Below are positions 27,277-35,894 of a stretch of 64,000 nucleotides of DNA, piece by piece. Within the stretch, counting starts at the first letter, position 1, and every line of letters starts with the position of its first letter. Location of the stretch: positions 2,294,001-2,358,000 of the forward strand of contig OY969703.1 in NCBI GenBank assembly GCA_963702075.1, written 5' to 3'. The position numbers were made by a program, and so were the translations under genes. The notes beneath the pieces are model-generated. The model made no database searches. It was not told the DNA's origin and saw only the letters and a program-made list of their open reading frames with translations. This DNA is from VAYN01 sp963702075 (GTDB lineage: Bacteria; Actinomycetota; Thermoleophilia; Solirubrobacterales; 70-9).

Positions 27277-28629
27277 TCACGAACCGCTGATCGCCAGCTC
27301 GGCGATCAGCAGCGGCGGGGTGCTGACCGACCCCCCAAAAGGGACCCAGCGCGGCTGGGCTCCGGCGGCGCTGACGGCGCCCAGCATCGCCACCAGCTCG
27401 CCGGCGATCGTGAACTCGCGGACCGGCTCGGTGAGCTGTCCGTTGCGGATGATCCGGCCCGAGGCGCCGACCGAGAAGACTCCGGTGACCGGGTTGACAC
27501 CGGAGTGCAGGCCGGCGACGTCGTTGACGAAGACGCCCTCCCCCGCCTGCGCCAGCAGCTCCTCGAAGGAGTGATTGCCGGGGGCGACGACCAGGTTCGA
27601 GGTCGAGACCGCGGGCAGCGAGCGGTAGCTCCCGCGCGCGGCCGAGCCGGTCGAAGCGCCGCCCTCGCGGTTGGCGGTGTAGGTGTCGTAGAGGTAGGAG
27701 CGCAGGCGGCCGCCCTCGATCAGGGCGGTGCGGCGGCGGGGGACGCCCTCGCCGTCGAAGGGAGCCGAGGCCGGGCCGCTGGGCTCGCGGCCGTCGTCGT
27801 GGAGGGCGAAGGCCTCGCTCGCCACCTCCTCCCCGAGGCGACCTGCGAGCGGCGAGCGGCCCCGCTGCACCGCTTTGGCGCTGAGCCCGCCGCCGAGGAG
27901 GCCGACGAAGCTGGCGGCCACGGTCGGGTCGAGGACGACCGGACAGGCGCGGGACGCGGGCTTGCCGGCGCCGATCATCTCCAGCGCCCGCTGGGCGCCC
28001 TCGGCCCCGATCGCCTCCGGGTCGAGGTCGCGCGGCCCGCGGGCGAGGCCGAAGCCGAGGCCGGTCTCCCGCGCTCCCTCCCCCTCCGCCAGGGCCTGCA
28101 GGTAGGCGTAACAGGTGGAGGTCTCGTACTCGCCGGCGACGCCGGTCGAGGAGGCGATCGCCACCTGCTCGGCGGCATCGGCGTAGACCGCCTGCTCGAC
28201 CCCGACCAGGCGCGGATCTGAGTCGAGGGCGGTCCGCTCGACGGTCAGGGCCAGCTCGGCCAGCTCAGAGGTCTCCCACTCGGTCACCGAGGGATCGCCG
28301 AGGCCGGGGAGCGCCTCGATCTCGGCCGGCTGCGGCGCCGCCGCGAACTCGTCCTCGTCGGCAACCGCGGCCGCTTCGGCAGCCCGGGCGGCGATTGCTG
28401 CCACCCCCGCCTCGGAGAGGTCGGTGCCGTAGGCGTAACCGACCCGGTGGCCGCTCCAGGCACGGATCCCGACCCCGGTCTGCACCGCCGCGGTCAGGCT
28501 CTCGACCTCGCCGCCGTGGACCCGCACCTCGCGGCCGCTCTCGCGCGAGACGTAGGCCTCGGCGTCGCTGGCGCCGGCGCCGGTCGCGGCCTCGACGGCG
28601 CGGTGCGCGACCGCGGAGAGCTCAGTCAT
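27277..28629 (-). CDS. TldE/PmbA family protein
   Basis: This 450-residue protein is the non-catalytic partner in the TldD/TldE heterodimeric protease, which processes modified peptides and unfolded substrates in the cytoplasm. It shares the fold but lacks the HExxxH motif. The C-terminal part has the family motif GVNPVTGVFSVGASGRIIRNGQLTEPV. It starts at ATG 28629, 18 bases after tldD. No peptide precursor gene is visible nearby. Confidence 0.9.
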   Translation of the reverse strand: MTELSAVAHRAVEAATGAGASDAEAYVSRESGREVRVHGGEVESLTAAVQTGVGIRAWSGHRVGYAYGTDLSEAGVAAIAARAAEAAAVADEDEFAAAPQPAEIEALPGLGDPSVTEWETSELAELALTVERTALDSDPRLVGVEQAVYADAAEQVAIASSTGVAGEYETSTCYAYLQALAEGEGARETGLGFGLARGPRDLDPEAIGAEGAQRALEMIGAGKPASRACPVVLDPTVAASFVGLLGGGLSAKAVQRGRSPLAGRLGEEVASEAFALHDDGREPSGPASAPFDGEGVPRRRTALIEGGRLRSYLYDTYTANREGGASTGSAARGSYRSLPAVSTSNLVVAPGNHSFEELLAQAGEGVFVNDVAGLHSGVNPVTGVFSVGASGRIIRNGQLTEPVREFTIAGELVAMLGAVSAAGAQPRWVPFGGSVSTPPLLIAELAISGS

Positions 28630-28647
28630 CAAACGCTCCCGCTTCCA

Positions 28648-30033
28648 TCACCGCTCGGTCCCGCCAACGGTCAGCGAGCGGAGGCGGACGTGGCCCTGGC
28701 CGGTGCCGACCGGGACTTTCTGGCCGCCCTTGCCGCACATCCCCGTCTTCATGAAGAAGTCGTCGCCGACCGCGTCGATCGCCGCGAGCGCGTCGAGGCA
28801 GTTGCCGATCAGGGTGGCGCCGCGGCACGGCCGCGTTACCCTCCCGCCCTCGATCAGGTAGCCCTCGTTGACGCCGAAGACGAAGTCGCCGGTGGCGGGG
28901 TCGACCTGGCCGCCGCCGAAGGAAACCGCGTAGAAGCCGCGGGGCACGCCGGCGATCATCTCCGCGGGCGTGGCCTCACCAGGGGCGATGTAGGTGTTGG
29001 TCATGCGCGGGATCGGCAGGTGGCGGAAGCTCTCGCGGCGGCCGTTGCCGGTCGAGGTGGCACCGGCCCGCTCGGCAGTGAGATGGTCGTAGAGGTAGGA
29101 GGTGATACGGCCGTCCTCGATCACCTGCGTTTTCTGGGTCGGCTGACCCTCGTCGTCGATCGCGTCGCTCCCCCACTCGCCGGGAAGGCGGCCGTCGTCG
29201 TAGGCGTTCAGCAGCGGCTCGGCTACTCGGTCGCCGAGCTTGTCGAGGTAGACGCTGGCGCCCTTCTGGATGTGGTCGGCCTCGAGGCCGTGGCCGGTCA
29301 TCTCGTGGAAGAGGACGCCGCCGAAGCCGCCGCCGACCACCACCGGCATCGAGCCAGAGGGCGCCGGGACGGCGTCGAGCAGGGTCAGCGCCTTCGCCGC
29401 CGCCTGCTCGGCGATCTGGGCCGGATCGTCTTCGAGCAACTCGAAGCCACGGTGGGCGCCGAGCGTCTCGGAACCGGTCTCAACCGAGCCGTCGCGGCGG
29501 GCGACCGCCTGGGCGCCGATCCGCACCCGGGTGCGATCGTCGCCGGTAATGAGACCGTCTGAGTTGGCGATCGTGACCTCGCGGCGGGCCTCGGCGTAGG
29601 AGGCGGTGAACTGGGCGATCTCGCCGCCCTTGGCGCGCGCCCGCTCGTCGAGCTGGCGCAGCATCTCAGCCTTCCGCGCCGCCGGCACCTCTTCGGGGCG
29701 GCGCTCGATCGGCAACGGCGTCGTCTCCCGTGCCTGCAGCGGCCGCGGCTCGCGGCGGTCGCCTTTGAGCGCCGCCGCGGCTTCGTCGGCGGCGCGCTCG
29801 AGATCGGCCGGGTCGAGCCCGTCGACGTGAGCGAAGTAGGTGGTGGCGCCCTCGACGACGCGGACACCGGCGCCCTCCTCGGCGCCCGACTGCACCGACT
29901 CGATCCGCGACTCGTCGATCGCCAGGACCTGGCCGTGGCGGCGTTCGGCGAAGACCTCGGCGAAGCGGCCGCCGTTGGCGAGCGCGCGCGAGAGCACGCG
30001 GGCGGCGACTTCCTGGTCGAGCAGCTGAGTCAC
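28648..30033 (-). CDS. tldD: TldD family metalloprotease
   Basis: This 461-residue protein is the catalytic half of the TldD/TldE protease. The zinc motif is H243-E244-x3-H248 in FHEMTGHGLEAD, and the third ligand lies in the conserved C-terminal region with CRGATLIGN and GMCGKGGQKVPVGTGQ. It starts at GTG overlapping the stop of a small upstream gene and is followed by its partner tldE. Confidence 0.93.
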   Translation of the reverse strand: MTQLLDQEVAARVLSRALANGGRFAEVFAERRHGQVLAIDESRIESVQSGAEEGAGVRVVEGATTYFAHVDGLDPADLERAADEAAAALKGDRREPRPLQARETTPLPIERRPEEVPAARKAEMLRQLDERARAKGGEIAQFTASYAEARREVTIANSDGLITGDDRTRVRIGAQAVARRDGSVETGSETLGAHRGFELLEDDPAQIAEQAAAKALTLLDAVPAPSGSMPVVVGGGFGGVLFHEMTGHGLEADHIQKGASVYLDKLGDRVAEPLLNAYDDGRLPGEWGSDAIDDEGQPTQKTQVIEDGRITSYLYDHLTAERAGATSTGNGRRESFRHLPIPRMTNTYIAPGEATPAEMIAGVPRGFYAVSFGGGQVDPATGDFVFGVNEGYLIEGGRVTRPCRGATLIGNCLDALAAIDAVGDDFFMKTGMCGKGGQKVPVGTGQGHVRLRSLTVGGTER

Positions 30034-30254
30034 GCGCGCGGCTTCTTTCGTCCGGCGACCTCGATCAGACGCCCGGCGGCGACGAAGAGCTCGGCGCCGG
30101 CGGTGGAGTCCTGGGCGTGGTCGGCGCTGCGGCCGCCGGGGTAATAGAGGCGGGCGAAGGGGCGGCGGGCGACCCGGCGCCGCCGCATGTAGGCAGCGGC
30201 CTCGTCGGCATAGGCAGAGACGCGGTCGAGCAGGATCCGGTGCGGCTTCTGCAT
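30030..30254 (-). CDS. Small Arg-rich hypothetical protein
   Basis: This 74-residue protein is not recognised. It is basic in its first half (YMRRRRVARRPFARLYYPGG) and has no membrane segment. It overlaps the LC7 gene by ATGA and tldD by GTGA, so it is very likely translated as part of that operon. The conserved spacing is the best evidence that it is real. Confidence 0.65.
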   Translation of the reverse strand: MQKPHRILLDRVSAYADEAAAYMRRRRVARRPFARLYYPGGRSADHAQDSTAGAELFVAAGRLIEVAGRKKPRA

Positions 30255-30631
30255 CAGGCCGCGCCTCCGGCGCCGTTGGCCAGCTCGCGCAGCATCGAGC
30301 GCATGTCGAAGAGCAGCAGCGAGGCGAGGGCGAAGCGCTCGGTCACCGCGACGGCGGCGAGGCCCTGATTGCGGATCGCGAAGACCTCGCCCTGCTCGGT
30401 GGCGATGTGGACCTGCTCGACGGGGGTCTCCTCGGCAGCGTCGGCGGCGGCCAGCAGGGCGGCCGCGTCCTCGCCCCAGCGCTCCGGATCCTCGCCGGCG
30501 GCGGCCAGGACCTCGCCGCTCGGCCCGAGGATCGCCGCCCCGCGCAGGTCCGGCGACATCTCGGTCAGGAAGGCCAGCGCCGCCTCCGCGGACTCCTCCG
30601 AAGGGGCGGTGGCTGCGGGAGCGTCGGGCAT
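30254..30631 (-). CDS. Roadblock/LC7-like domain protein
   Basis: This protein of about 125 residues resembles the roadblock/LC7 fold (LRGAAILGPSGEVLAA, EQVHIATEQGEVFAIRNQGLAAVAVTER, then a helix with LLFDMRSMLREL), which often partners small GTPases or regulates signalling. No MglA-like GTPase is next to it. ATG at 30631 is preferred; the frame is open to 30679. It overlaps the small gene before tldD. Confidence 0.7.
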   Translation of the reverse strand: MPDAPAATAPSEESAEAALAFLTEMSPDLRGAAILGPSGEVLAAAGEDPERWGEDAAALLAAADAAEETPVEQVHIATEQGEVFAIRNQGLAAVAVTERFALASLLLFDMRSMLRELANGAGGAA

Positions 30632-30650
30632 CTGCGAAAAACTACCGACC

Positions 30651-30800
30651 GTGTCCCTCGCCCGAGCCTCCTGGATCACGGTCGTGGTCGTCTGCGCGAT
30701 CGCCGCGGTCCTCTTCGCCTTCAGCGGCTACACCGGCTACGCGATCACCCTGGTCGCGGTCGGGCTGGCCGCGGGGGTGAACCTGCTGCCACCGCCGTAG
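30651..30800 (+). CDS. Small two-helix membrane protein
   Basis: A 49-residue frame starts at GTG 30651 (MSLARASWITVVVV) and holds two hydrophobic segments separated by the turn FSGYTGY, ending NLLPPP. It diverges from the LC7 gene and is followed by a hairpin terminator. The clean hydrophobic pattern and the terminator favour a real gene, but no family is recognised. Confidence 0.5.
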   Translation: MSLARASWITVVVVCAIAAVLFAFSGYTGYAITLVAVGLAAGVNLLPPP

Positions 30801-30804
30801 GCCT

Positions 30805-30840
30805 GTCGACTTATGCGTCCATATGGGCGCATAAAGCGAC
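30805..30840. terminator. Hairpin between convergent genes
   Basis: GTCGACTTATGCGTCC and GGGCGCATAAAGCGAC pair at 13 of 16 positions around an ATAT loop, between the small membrane protein and the cation exporter, which converge here. A bidirectional terminator is likely. Confidence 0.55.
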
Positions 30841-30848
30841 ACGCCCAT

Positions 30849-31751
30849 TCAGCCCGAGCGATACGGGCCCTCTTCGCGCTCGCGGAACGAGGTCTCCGGC
30901 TCGGCGTGGATGAGGACGTCGGCCTGTGGGATCTCGGTCTCGATCGAGTCGCGCATCTCGTGGGCGAGCTCGTGGGCGCGCTCGAGGCTGGTGCCGGCGC
31001 GGTACTGAACGTGGAAGTCGATGTGGCGGCGGGAGCCGGCGCGGCGGGCGCGGAGCTTGTGGTAGCCGGCGACCTCGGGGGTGCGGGCAGAGGCGATCGC
31101 AGCCTCGATCCGGTCCATCTCCGCCTCTGGTAGCGCCTCGTCGATCAGCACCCCGGAGGAGCGGCGGACGATGCTGAGGCCGGCCCAGACAATCGCGCCG
31201 GCGACGATCAGCGCCGTGATCGAGTCGAAGGCGGCGTTGCCGGTGATCTCGACCAGGGCGAGGCCGGCGAGGACGCCGAGCGAGGTGAAGGCGTCGGTGC
31301 GCAGGTGGGCGGCGTCGCCTTCCAGGGCCGGCGAGTCGGTGGCGCGGGCCTGGCGCGAGAGGACCGTGGAGACGATCAGGTTGGCGACGACCGAGACGCC
31401 CATCACCGCGATGCCGATGCCGAGGCTTTCCACCGAGGAGCCGACGACGAGGCGGTGGGTCGCCTCGTAGACGATGATCGCGGCGCCGACGAGGATCAGG
31501 ATCCCCTCTATCGCCGCCGCCAGGTTTTCGACCTTCTCGTGCCCGTAGGGGTGCTCCTCGTCGGCCGGCTCGTCGGCTTTGCGGACCGAGACGAAGGCGA
31601 TTACGGAGGCGACGAGGTCGATCAGCGAGTGGATCGCCTCGGTGAGGATCGCGATCGAGCCGGTGATCGCCCCGGCGGCGAGCTTGAGCGCGATCAGGAT
31701 CGCGTTGGAGGCGATCGAGAGCGCCGCCGCGCCGCTTTTGCCGTGGGTCAT
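30849..31751 (-). CDS. Cation diffusion facilitator family transporter
   Basis: This 300-residue protein exports divalent metals such as zinc or iron by proton antiport. It has six membrane helices with the metal-site residues in HSLIDLVAS (helix II) and HLRTDAFTS (helix V), plus HPYGHEKVE between. The cytoplasmic C-terminal domain (about 210-290) carries HIDFHVQYRAG and EIPQADVLIHAEPE. The ATG overlaps the rdgB stop. The metal specificity is unknown. Confidence 0.92.
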   Translation of the reverse strand: MTHGKSGAAALSIASNAILIALKLAAGAITGSIAILTEAIHSLIDLVASVIAFVSVRKADEPADEEHPYGHEKVENLAAAIEGILILVGAAIIVYEATHRLVVGSSVESLGIGIAVMGVSVVANLIVSTVLSRQARATDSPALEGDAAHLRTDAFTSLGVLAGLALVEITGNAAFDSITALIVAGAIVWAGLSIVRRSSGVLIDEALPEAEMDRIEAAIASARTPEVAGYHKLRARRAGSRRHIDFHVQYRAGTSLERAHELAHEMRDSIETEIPQADVLIHAEPETSFREREEGPYRSG

Positions 31752-32341
31752 GGCGCCGCCTCTGCCTCCAGGCCGAGGTGGCGGGCGAGCATCCGCGCTG
31801 CCTTGCCGCGGTGGCTGACCGCGTGCTTCTCCTCCGAGCTCAGCTCGGAGAAGGTCCGGTGATCGCTGTGGCCGGTCTCGTCGGGAACGAAGGCCGGGTC
31901 GTAGCCGAAGCCGCCGCTGCCGCGCGGCTCCCGCAGGAGCGTCCCCTCGCAGCGCGCCTCGAACACGTACTCGTGGCCGCCCCCGTCGATCAGCGCGATC
32001 GCGCAGACGTAGGCGGCGCGGCGCTCGCCGCCGGCGGCCTCGACTTCGCGCAGCAGCTTCGCCAGGTTGGTCTCGTCGCTGGCCCCTTCGCCGGCGTAGC
32101 GGGCGGAGTAGATGCCGGGGGCGCCGCCGAGGTCGGCGGCTTCGATCCCGGAGTCGTCGGCGATCGTCACCTCGCCGGTGGCGGCGTGGGCGGCGCGCGC
32201 CTTGATCAGTGCGTTGGCCTCGAAGCTGTCGCCGGTCTCAGGCGGCAGCTCCACCTCGTCGGGCAGCGACCGCAGGTCCACTCCCGGCAGCAAGGCGGCC
32301 ATCTCCCCCACCTTGTGCCGGTTGCGAGTGGCGAGGATCAT
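31748..32341 (-). CDS. rdgB: Non-canonical purine NTP pyrophosphatase
   Basis: This 197-residue HAM1/RdgB protein hydrolyses dITP, dXTP and ITP to keep deaminated purines out of nucleic acids. The N-terminus ILATRNRHKVGEM, the ADDSGIEAADLGGAPGIYSARYAG block and GSGGFGYDPAFVP are all typical. It starts 13 bases after rph, the common bacterial pair, and is followed by the cation exporter with a 4-base overlap. Confidence 0.96.
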   Translation of the reverse strand: MILATRNRHKVGEMAALLPGVDLRSLPDEVELPPETGDSFEANALIKARAAHAATGEVTIADDSGIEAADLGGAPGIYSARYAGEGASDETNLAKLLREVEAAGGERRAAYVCAIALIDGGGHEYVFEARCEGTLLREPRGSGGFGYDPAFVPDETGHSDHRTFSELSSEEKHAVSHRGKAARMLARHLGLEAEAAP

Positions 32342-32354
32342 CGGCGCCTCGCCA

Positions 32355-33077
32355 TCAGGAAGCGACCCGCTCCTGCACCTCCCGCAGGCGGCCGATTCCC
32401 ATCTCGGCCAGGCCCAGCAGCTCGTCGAGCGAGGCGCGCGAGAGCGGCGTCCGCTCCGCCGTCGCCTGCACCTCGACCAGGCCGCCGTCGCCGGTCATCA
32501 CCACGTTGGCGTCGACTTCGGCGTTGGAGTCCTCGCCGTAGTCGAGGTCGCAGAGGGCGCGGCCGTTGACGAGGCCGACGCTGACCGCGGCGACCGAGCC
32601 GTTCAGCGGCAGCGCGTCCAGCGCTTTCTTGTCAACCAGTTTCTGGAAGGCCTGGCGCAGGGCGACGTAGCCGCCGGTGATCGCCGCGCAGCGGGTGCCG
32701 CCATCGGCTTCGAGCACGTCGCAATCGACATAGACGCTGCGTTCCCCCATCGCCCGGAAGTCGACCACGACCCGCAGCGAGCGCCCGATCAGCCGCTGGA
32801 TCTCGACCCCGCGACCGTCCTGTTTGCCCTTCGAGATGTCGCGCTGCTTGCGATCGCCGGTCGAGGCGGGCAGCATCGCGTACTCGGCCGTGACCCAGCC
32901 TTTCCCCTTGCCCATCATCCACCGCGGCACCTGCTCCTGAACCGAGGCGGTGCAGATCACCCGCGTCCGCCCGATCGAGATCAGCGCCGACCCGGCCGCG
33001 CTTTCCACGAACCCCGGATCGATCGTCACCGGCCGGATGTCGGCCGGCGCCCTGTCGTAACTGCGAGAAGCTGGCAT
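32355..33077 (-). CDS. rph: Ribonuclease PH
   Basis: This 240-residue phosphorolytic exonuclease trims tRNA 3' ends. It shows RPVTIDPGFVESAAGSALI, TAEYAMLPASTGDRKQRD and the GRSLRVVVDF active-site strand. The ATG at 33077 directly follows a 9-bp hairpin, and the only G-rich sequence that could bind the ribosome (GGGGG) lies in that hairpin's 3' arm. It is downstream of the gene interrupted by the mobile element. Confidence 0.96.
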   Translation of the reverse strand: MPASRSYDRAPADIRPVTIDPGFVESAAGSALISIGRTRVICTASVQEQVPRWMMGKGKGWVTAEYAMLPASTGDRKQRDISKGKQDGRGVEIQRLIGRSLRVVVDFRAMGERSVYVDCDVLEADGGTRCAAITGGYVALRQAFQKLVDKKALDALPLNGSVAAVSVGLVNGRALCDLDYGEDSNAEVDANVVMTGDGGLVEVQATAERTPLSRASLDELLGLAEMGIGRLREVQERVAS

Positions 33078-33106
33078 AGGCCCCCGAGTCTCTCACGCGG
33101 GGGCCT
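33078..33106 (-). terminator. Hairpin between the Flp gene fragment and rph
   Basis: AGGCCCCCG (33078-33086) pairs with CGGGGGCCT (33098-33106) around an 11-base loop. On the minus strand it lies 7 bases after the interrupted gene's stop and ends exactly at the rph ATG, so it could terminate transcription or mask the rph ribosome-binding site. Confidence 0.6.
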
Positions 33107-33113
33107 TGCAGCA

Positions 33114-33194
33114 CTATTTGAAGGCGACTTTGTCGACCGCCTCCTTGATCTTGTTGACGATCACGTCGGCGAGCTCGGTGCCCTGCTTGCCGTT
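33114..33194 (-). pseudogene. 3' fragment of a Flp-pilin-like gene cut by the mobile element
   Basis: On the minus strand this piece encodes NGKQGTELADVIVNKIKE followed by AVDKVAFK and TAG. Upstream the frame runs into the element and meets a stop (TAG at 33202-33200). Joined to the 5' piece at 42673-42837 it restores an 81-residue protein, with the asparagine codon rebuilt across the crossover. On its own it has no start codon. Confidence 0.85.
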
Positions 33195-33216
33195 CAGTCT
33201 CTAACGTAAGGGGGGG
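33183..33216. other. Left attachment junction (attL)
   Basis: The probable TT crossover core is at 33193-33194. To its left lies pilin coding sequence; to its right lie 11 bases and then GTAAGGGGGG (33206-33215), the mirror of the arm at the right end. The exact core length is inferred. Confidence 0.75.
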
Positions 33217-33223
33217 CACCCCA

Positions 33224-34699
33224 ATGAAGCTCGATGGCTATATCCGCGTTTCGCGTGTAGGAGGCCGCTCCGGCGATGCTTTCATCTCGCCCGGAGAGCA
33301 GAAGGAGCGTGTCAGAGCCTGGGCCAAGTCGCAAGGGCACCGGATCTCCAAATGGCACGAAGACCTCGACCAGCCGGGATCAAAGGCTGACCGTCCGGGG
33401 CTCAACGCCGCGATGGAGAGGATCGAGACCGGAGCCACTGGTGGGCTCGTCGTCGCTCGCCTCGATCGCTTCGGACGCTCGGTTCAGGACTCGGCCAACC
33501 TGCTGGCGCGAATCCGTGCCGCCGATGGTGTCCTCTGCACGGTGGCCGAGGGGATCGACACCTCCGGCTACATGGGGAAGTTCCTCGCTGACCTTTTCGC
33601 TGCGCTTGGCGAGCTGGAGCTGGCTCGCATCCGCGAGAACTGGGACACCGCCCGCAAGTCGGCAGTGGCGCGAGGCATCCACGTCTCCGGAAAAGTGCCG
33701 ACCGGCTACCGGCGCAACGAGGACCGCGTGCTCGAACCGGACCCCAAGGTCGGCCCGGTGATCCATGAGCTGTTTCGCCGCCGTGCCGCCGGCGTCTCCT
33801 GGACGCAACTGGCCCGCTTTCTTGAGGAGGAAGGAGTGGTGACTCCCTGGGACAACAATCACTGGACTGTCGCCAGCGTCGGCACGATCGTCCGCAACCG
33901 GGTTTACCTCGGCGAGGCGCGGGCCGGGAAAATCGTCAACCCCGACGCGCACGAGTCGATCGTGACCCTGGCCGAGTGGCAGGCTGCCAACAAGGCCCGC
34001 GGCGTCCACCCCGGCCGCTCAGGTAAGGGAACGGGCATGCTCTCGGGCGTCCTCCGGTGCGGTGGATGCAGCTACGCGATGAAGCCGAAGATGGGGAAAA
34101 CGCGCCACGGCAAAGACTTCCTCGAATACGGCTGCAAGCCCGACAAGGCCAGTGGGCGGTGTCCGGCACCGGCTTCGGTCAAGGCCAGCGTGATCGAGCC
34201 GTTCGTCCTCTCCCACCTATTCGCGTTCGCCGAGAATGCCACGGCCCACACCCAGGAGGAGGACGGTTCTAACCTCGACGCCGAACTCGCCGCCGCCGAA
34301 GCCGAGCGAGACGCCGCGCTGGATAAGCGTCTTGCCGAAGCCTTGGGAGGTTCGGAATCCGACGTGTACTTGCGTACGGTCGAAAGTCGCCAGGCACAGG
34401 TCGACGCGCTACTCGAAGAGCGCGCCGGGCGCGATCAGGAACGCGAACCGGCTCAGATCGAGGCCGACCTTGAGCACGTCTGGAACGACCTCACCCTCGA
34501 AGACCAGCGCCGCGTCTTGCACTCTGTCTTCGACTCAGTTTTCGTGTGGCGGACCAGCGAGAGCGGGCGCAACGGCAAGCTCCCGATTGCCGAGCGAGCG
34601 CGCCTGTTCCTTGCCGGGGAAGGTCCACCTGTCCCGATCCGGGGGCAGCGGGGGACTATCCGCACCCTCCCACTCGATGATCTTGCGGGCGACAAGTGA
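33224..34699 (+). CDS. Large serine recombinase (integrase)
   Basis: This 491-residue enzyme integrates and excises the element. The resolvase domain has the nucleophile S10 in GYIRVSR, the RLDRFGRS motif, and the long E helix. A recombinase domain (about 160-260) follows, then a zinc ribbon (CGGCSYAM with a second GC/RC pair) and a coiled-coil region (about 345-420), as in phage-type serine integrases. It starts 29 bases inside the left att core. The ribosome-binding site is weak. Confidence 0.95.
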   Translation: MKLDGYIRVSRVGGRSGDAFISPGEQKERVRAWAKSQGHRISKWHEDLDQPGSKADRPGLNAAMERIETGATGGLVVARLDRFGRSVQDSANLLARIRAADGVLCTVAEGIDTSGYMGKFLADLFAALGELELARIRENWDTARKSAVARGIHVSGKVPTGYRRNEDRVLEPDPKVGPVIHELFRRRAAGVSWTQLARFLEEEGVVTPWDNNHWTVASVGTIVRNRVYLGEARAGKIVNPDAHESIVTLAEWQAANKARGVHPGRSGKGTGMLSGVLRCGGCSYAMKPKMGKTRHGKDFLEYGCKPDKASGRCPAPASVKASVIEPFVLSHLFAFAENATAHTQEEDGSNLDAELAAAEAERDAALDKRLAEALGGSESDVYLRTVESRQAQVDALLEERAGRDQEREPAQIEADLEHVWNDLTLEDQRRVLHSVFDSVFVWRTSESGRNGKLPIAERARLFLAGEGPPVPIRGQRGTIRTLPLDDLAGDK

Positions 34700-35562
34700 G
34701 CGAGCCGGTGGATTACCCATTCCGGGACTCAGGACTGAAGTTGAACCGAGCTGCGGAACATTTCCGTTCGCTGCACTTCGCGGTGGGAGAGTTTGTTGCC
34801 AGTGAACCTCACTCGCTGACCGCCGAGATAGACGTGGCAGCCTCCCGCTACAACGTCTACGCCAAGATCAACAATCTTCCGCCGCCGGAGTTGAGTCTGA
34901 TCGCTGGCGATTTTGTGCAGAACCTTCGGGCCGCGCTCGATCATCTGGTCTGGCAACTCGTCCGGGCCAGCGGCCAGAAGCCAGGACGCAGTAATGCATT
35001 CCCCATTTTGGCGAAGGCCCCGACGGTTAAGAACGGCGGGGTCGATAGATGGAATCGACAACTGAGGGGAGTTGATCCGAGGTTCTGGCGATTCGTAGAA
35101 ATGGTTCAGCCATATAAGAGGCAAGATCGCCCACAACACGATCCGCTGGCTGTGCTCCGGAGCCTGTCCAACGAAGACAAACACCGGGTTGTGTTTCAAC
35201 GTTTCGCAGCTATCCCCCATCCCGAGAGCGCAAAGCCACGGCTCGATATCGAAGCCGTTTCGGATGTCGAGGTCGATGAGGAGTACGAGCTGCTGGTCAA
35301 CAAGCCCATCGAAGACGGGGACAACATTGTGAGCGCCGTCATCTCCATTCATGGGCCGAGCCCCCGGGTCAAGCTCAAGGGCGAACTCGCTCTCGACGTG
35401 GCTTTCGGACAGAATCTCATACCCGCAGCACAACTCATCCACATCTTTGACCGCGTCGATGCGATCGTCGCCCTCTTCTCAGCAGTCTGTTTCGGAGGTT
35501 CCTGGGGGCCCGAAAGCCTCGGGGATCGCCTGGGACCGGAGGTCTTCGAGAGAATCGGCTGA
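34696..35562 (+). CDS. Hypothetical protein coupled to the integrase
   Basis: This 288-residue protein is not recognised. It is soluble, with a helical segment FVQNLRAALDHLVWQLVRA near 75-93 that recurs in uncharacterised actinobacterial proteins, and a mixed C-terminal half. Its GTG overlaps the integrase TGA, so the two are co-translated. A recombination-directionality role is conceivable from position only, but it is much larger than typical directionality factors. Confidence 0.75.
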   Translation: MSEPVDYPFRDSGLKLNRAAEHFRSLHFAVGEFVASEPHSLTAEIDVAASRYNVYAKINNLPPPELSLIAGDFVQNLRAALDHLVWQLVRASGQKPGRSNAFPILAKAPTVKNGGVDRWNRQLRGVDPRFWRFVEMVQPYKRQDRPQHDPLAVLRSLSNEDKHRVVFQRFAAIPHPESAKPRLDIEAVSDVEVDEEYELLVNKPIEDGDNIVSAVISIHGPSPRVKLKGELALDVAFGQNLIPAAQLIHIFDRVDAIVALFSAVCFGGSWGPESLGDRLGPEVFERIG

Positions 35563-35567
35563 GATGC

Positions 35568-35828
35568 CTATTTCTCGCTGGAGGAGGACGACCGATCCGG
35601 GGTCAGCGGCCGATCCATCCCTTTCCACTCGACCGTCCAGCGCCCACCAAAGCGTCCCGACATAACGTCGGCGAACGTGCGGGCGAACCGCTCTCGCGCC
35701 TCCGGGGTGCCGCCGGCCGGTCGCACGGGGCGGCGTCGTTTTGCCCTCGCGGCCTCAATCGGCTTCGCGCCTGGGTTGAGCGCGACTGCCCTGCCTTTCC
35801 TCTGAGGCGATGACGGCAAGGGGCTCAC
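35568..35828 (-). CDS. Small basic hypothetical protein
   Basis: This 86-residue Arg/Pro-rich frame starts at GTG with an AGGACG site 5 bases upstream and ends SSSSSEK just after the convergent gene. The middle (EARERFARTFADVMSGRFGGRW) looks protein-like. No family is recognised, and it may not be expressed. Confidence 0.4.
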   Translation of the reverse strand: MSPLPSSPQRKGRAVALNPGAKPIEAARAKRRRPVRPAGGTPEARERFARTFADVMSGRFGGRWTVEWKGMDRPLTPDRSSSSSEK

Positions 35829-35894
35829 ACCGTCCTAATCCTGGGCCAGAACAATCTCTCCCCCGACTCCATCACTCGGGTCCGCAAGTCGCGG

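Noticed and set aside
34696..35562. Recombination directionality factor
   Set aside because: The position after the integrase fits, but the protein is far larger than known factors and has no DNA-binding motif.
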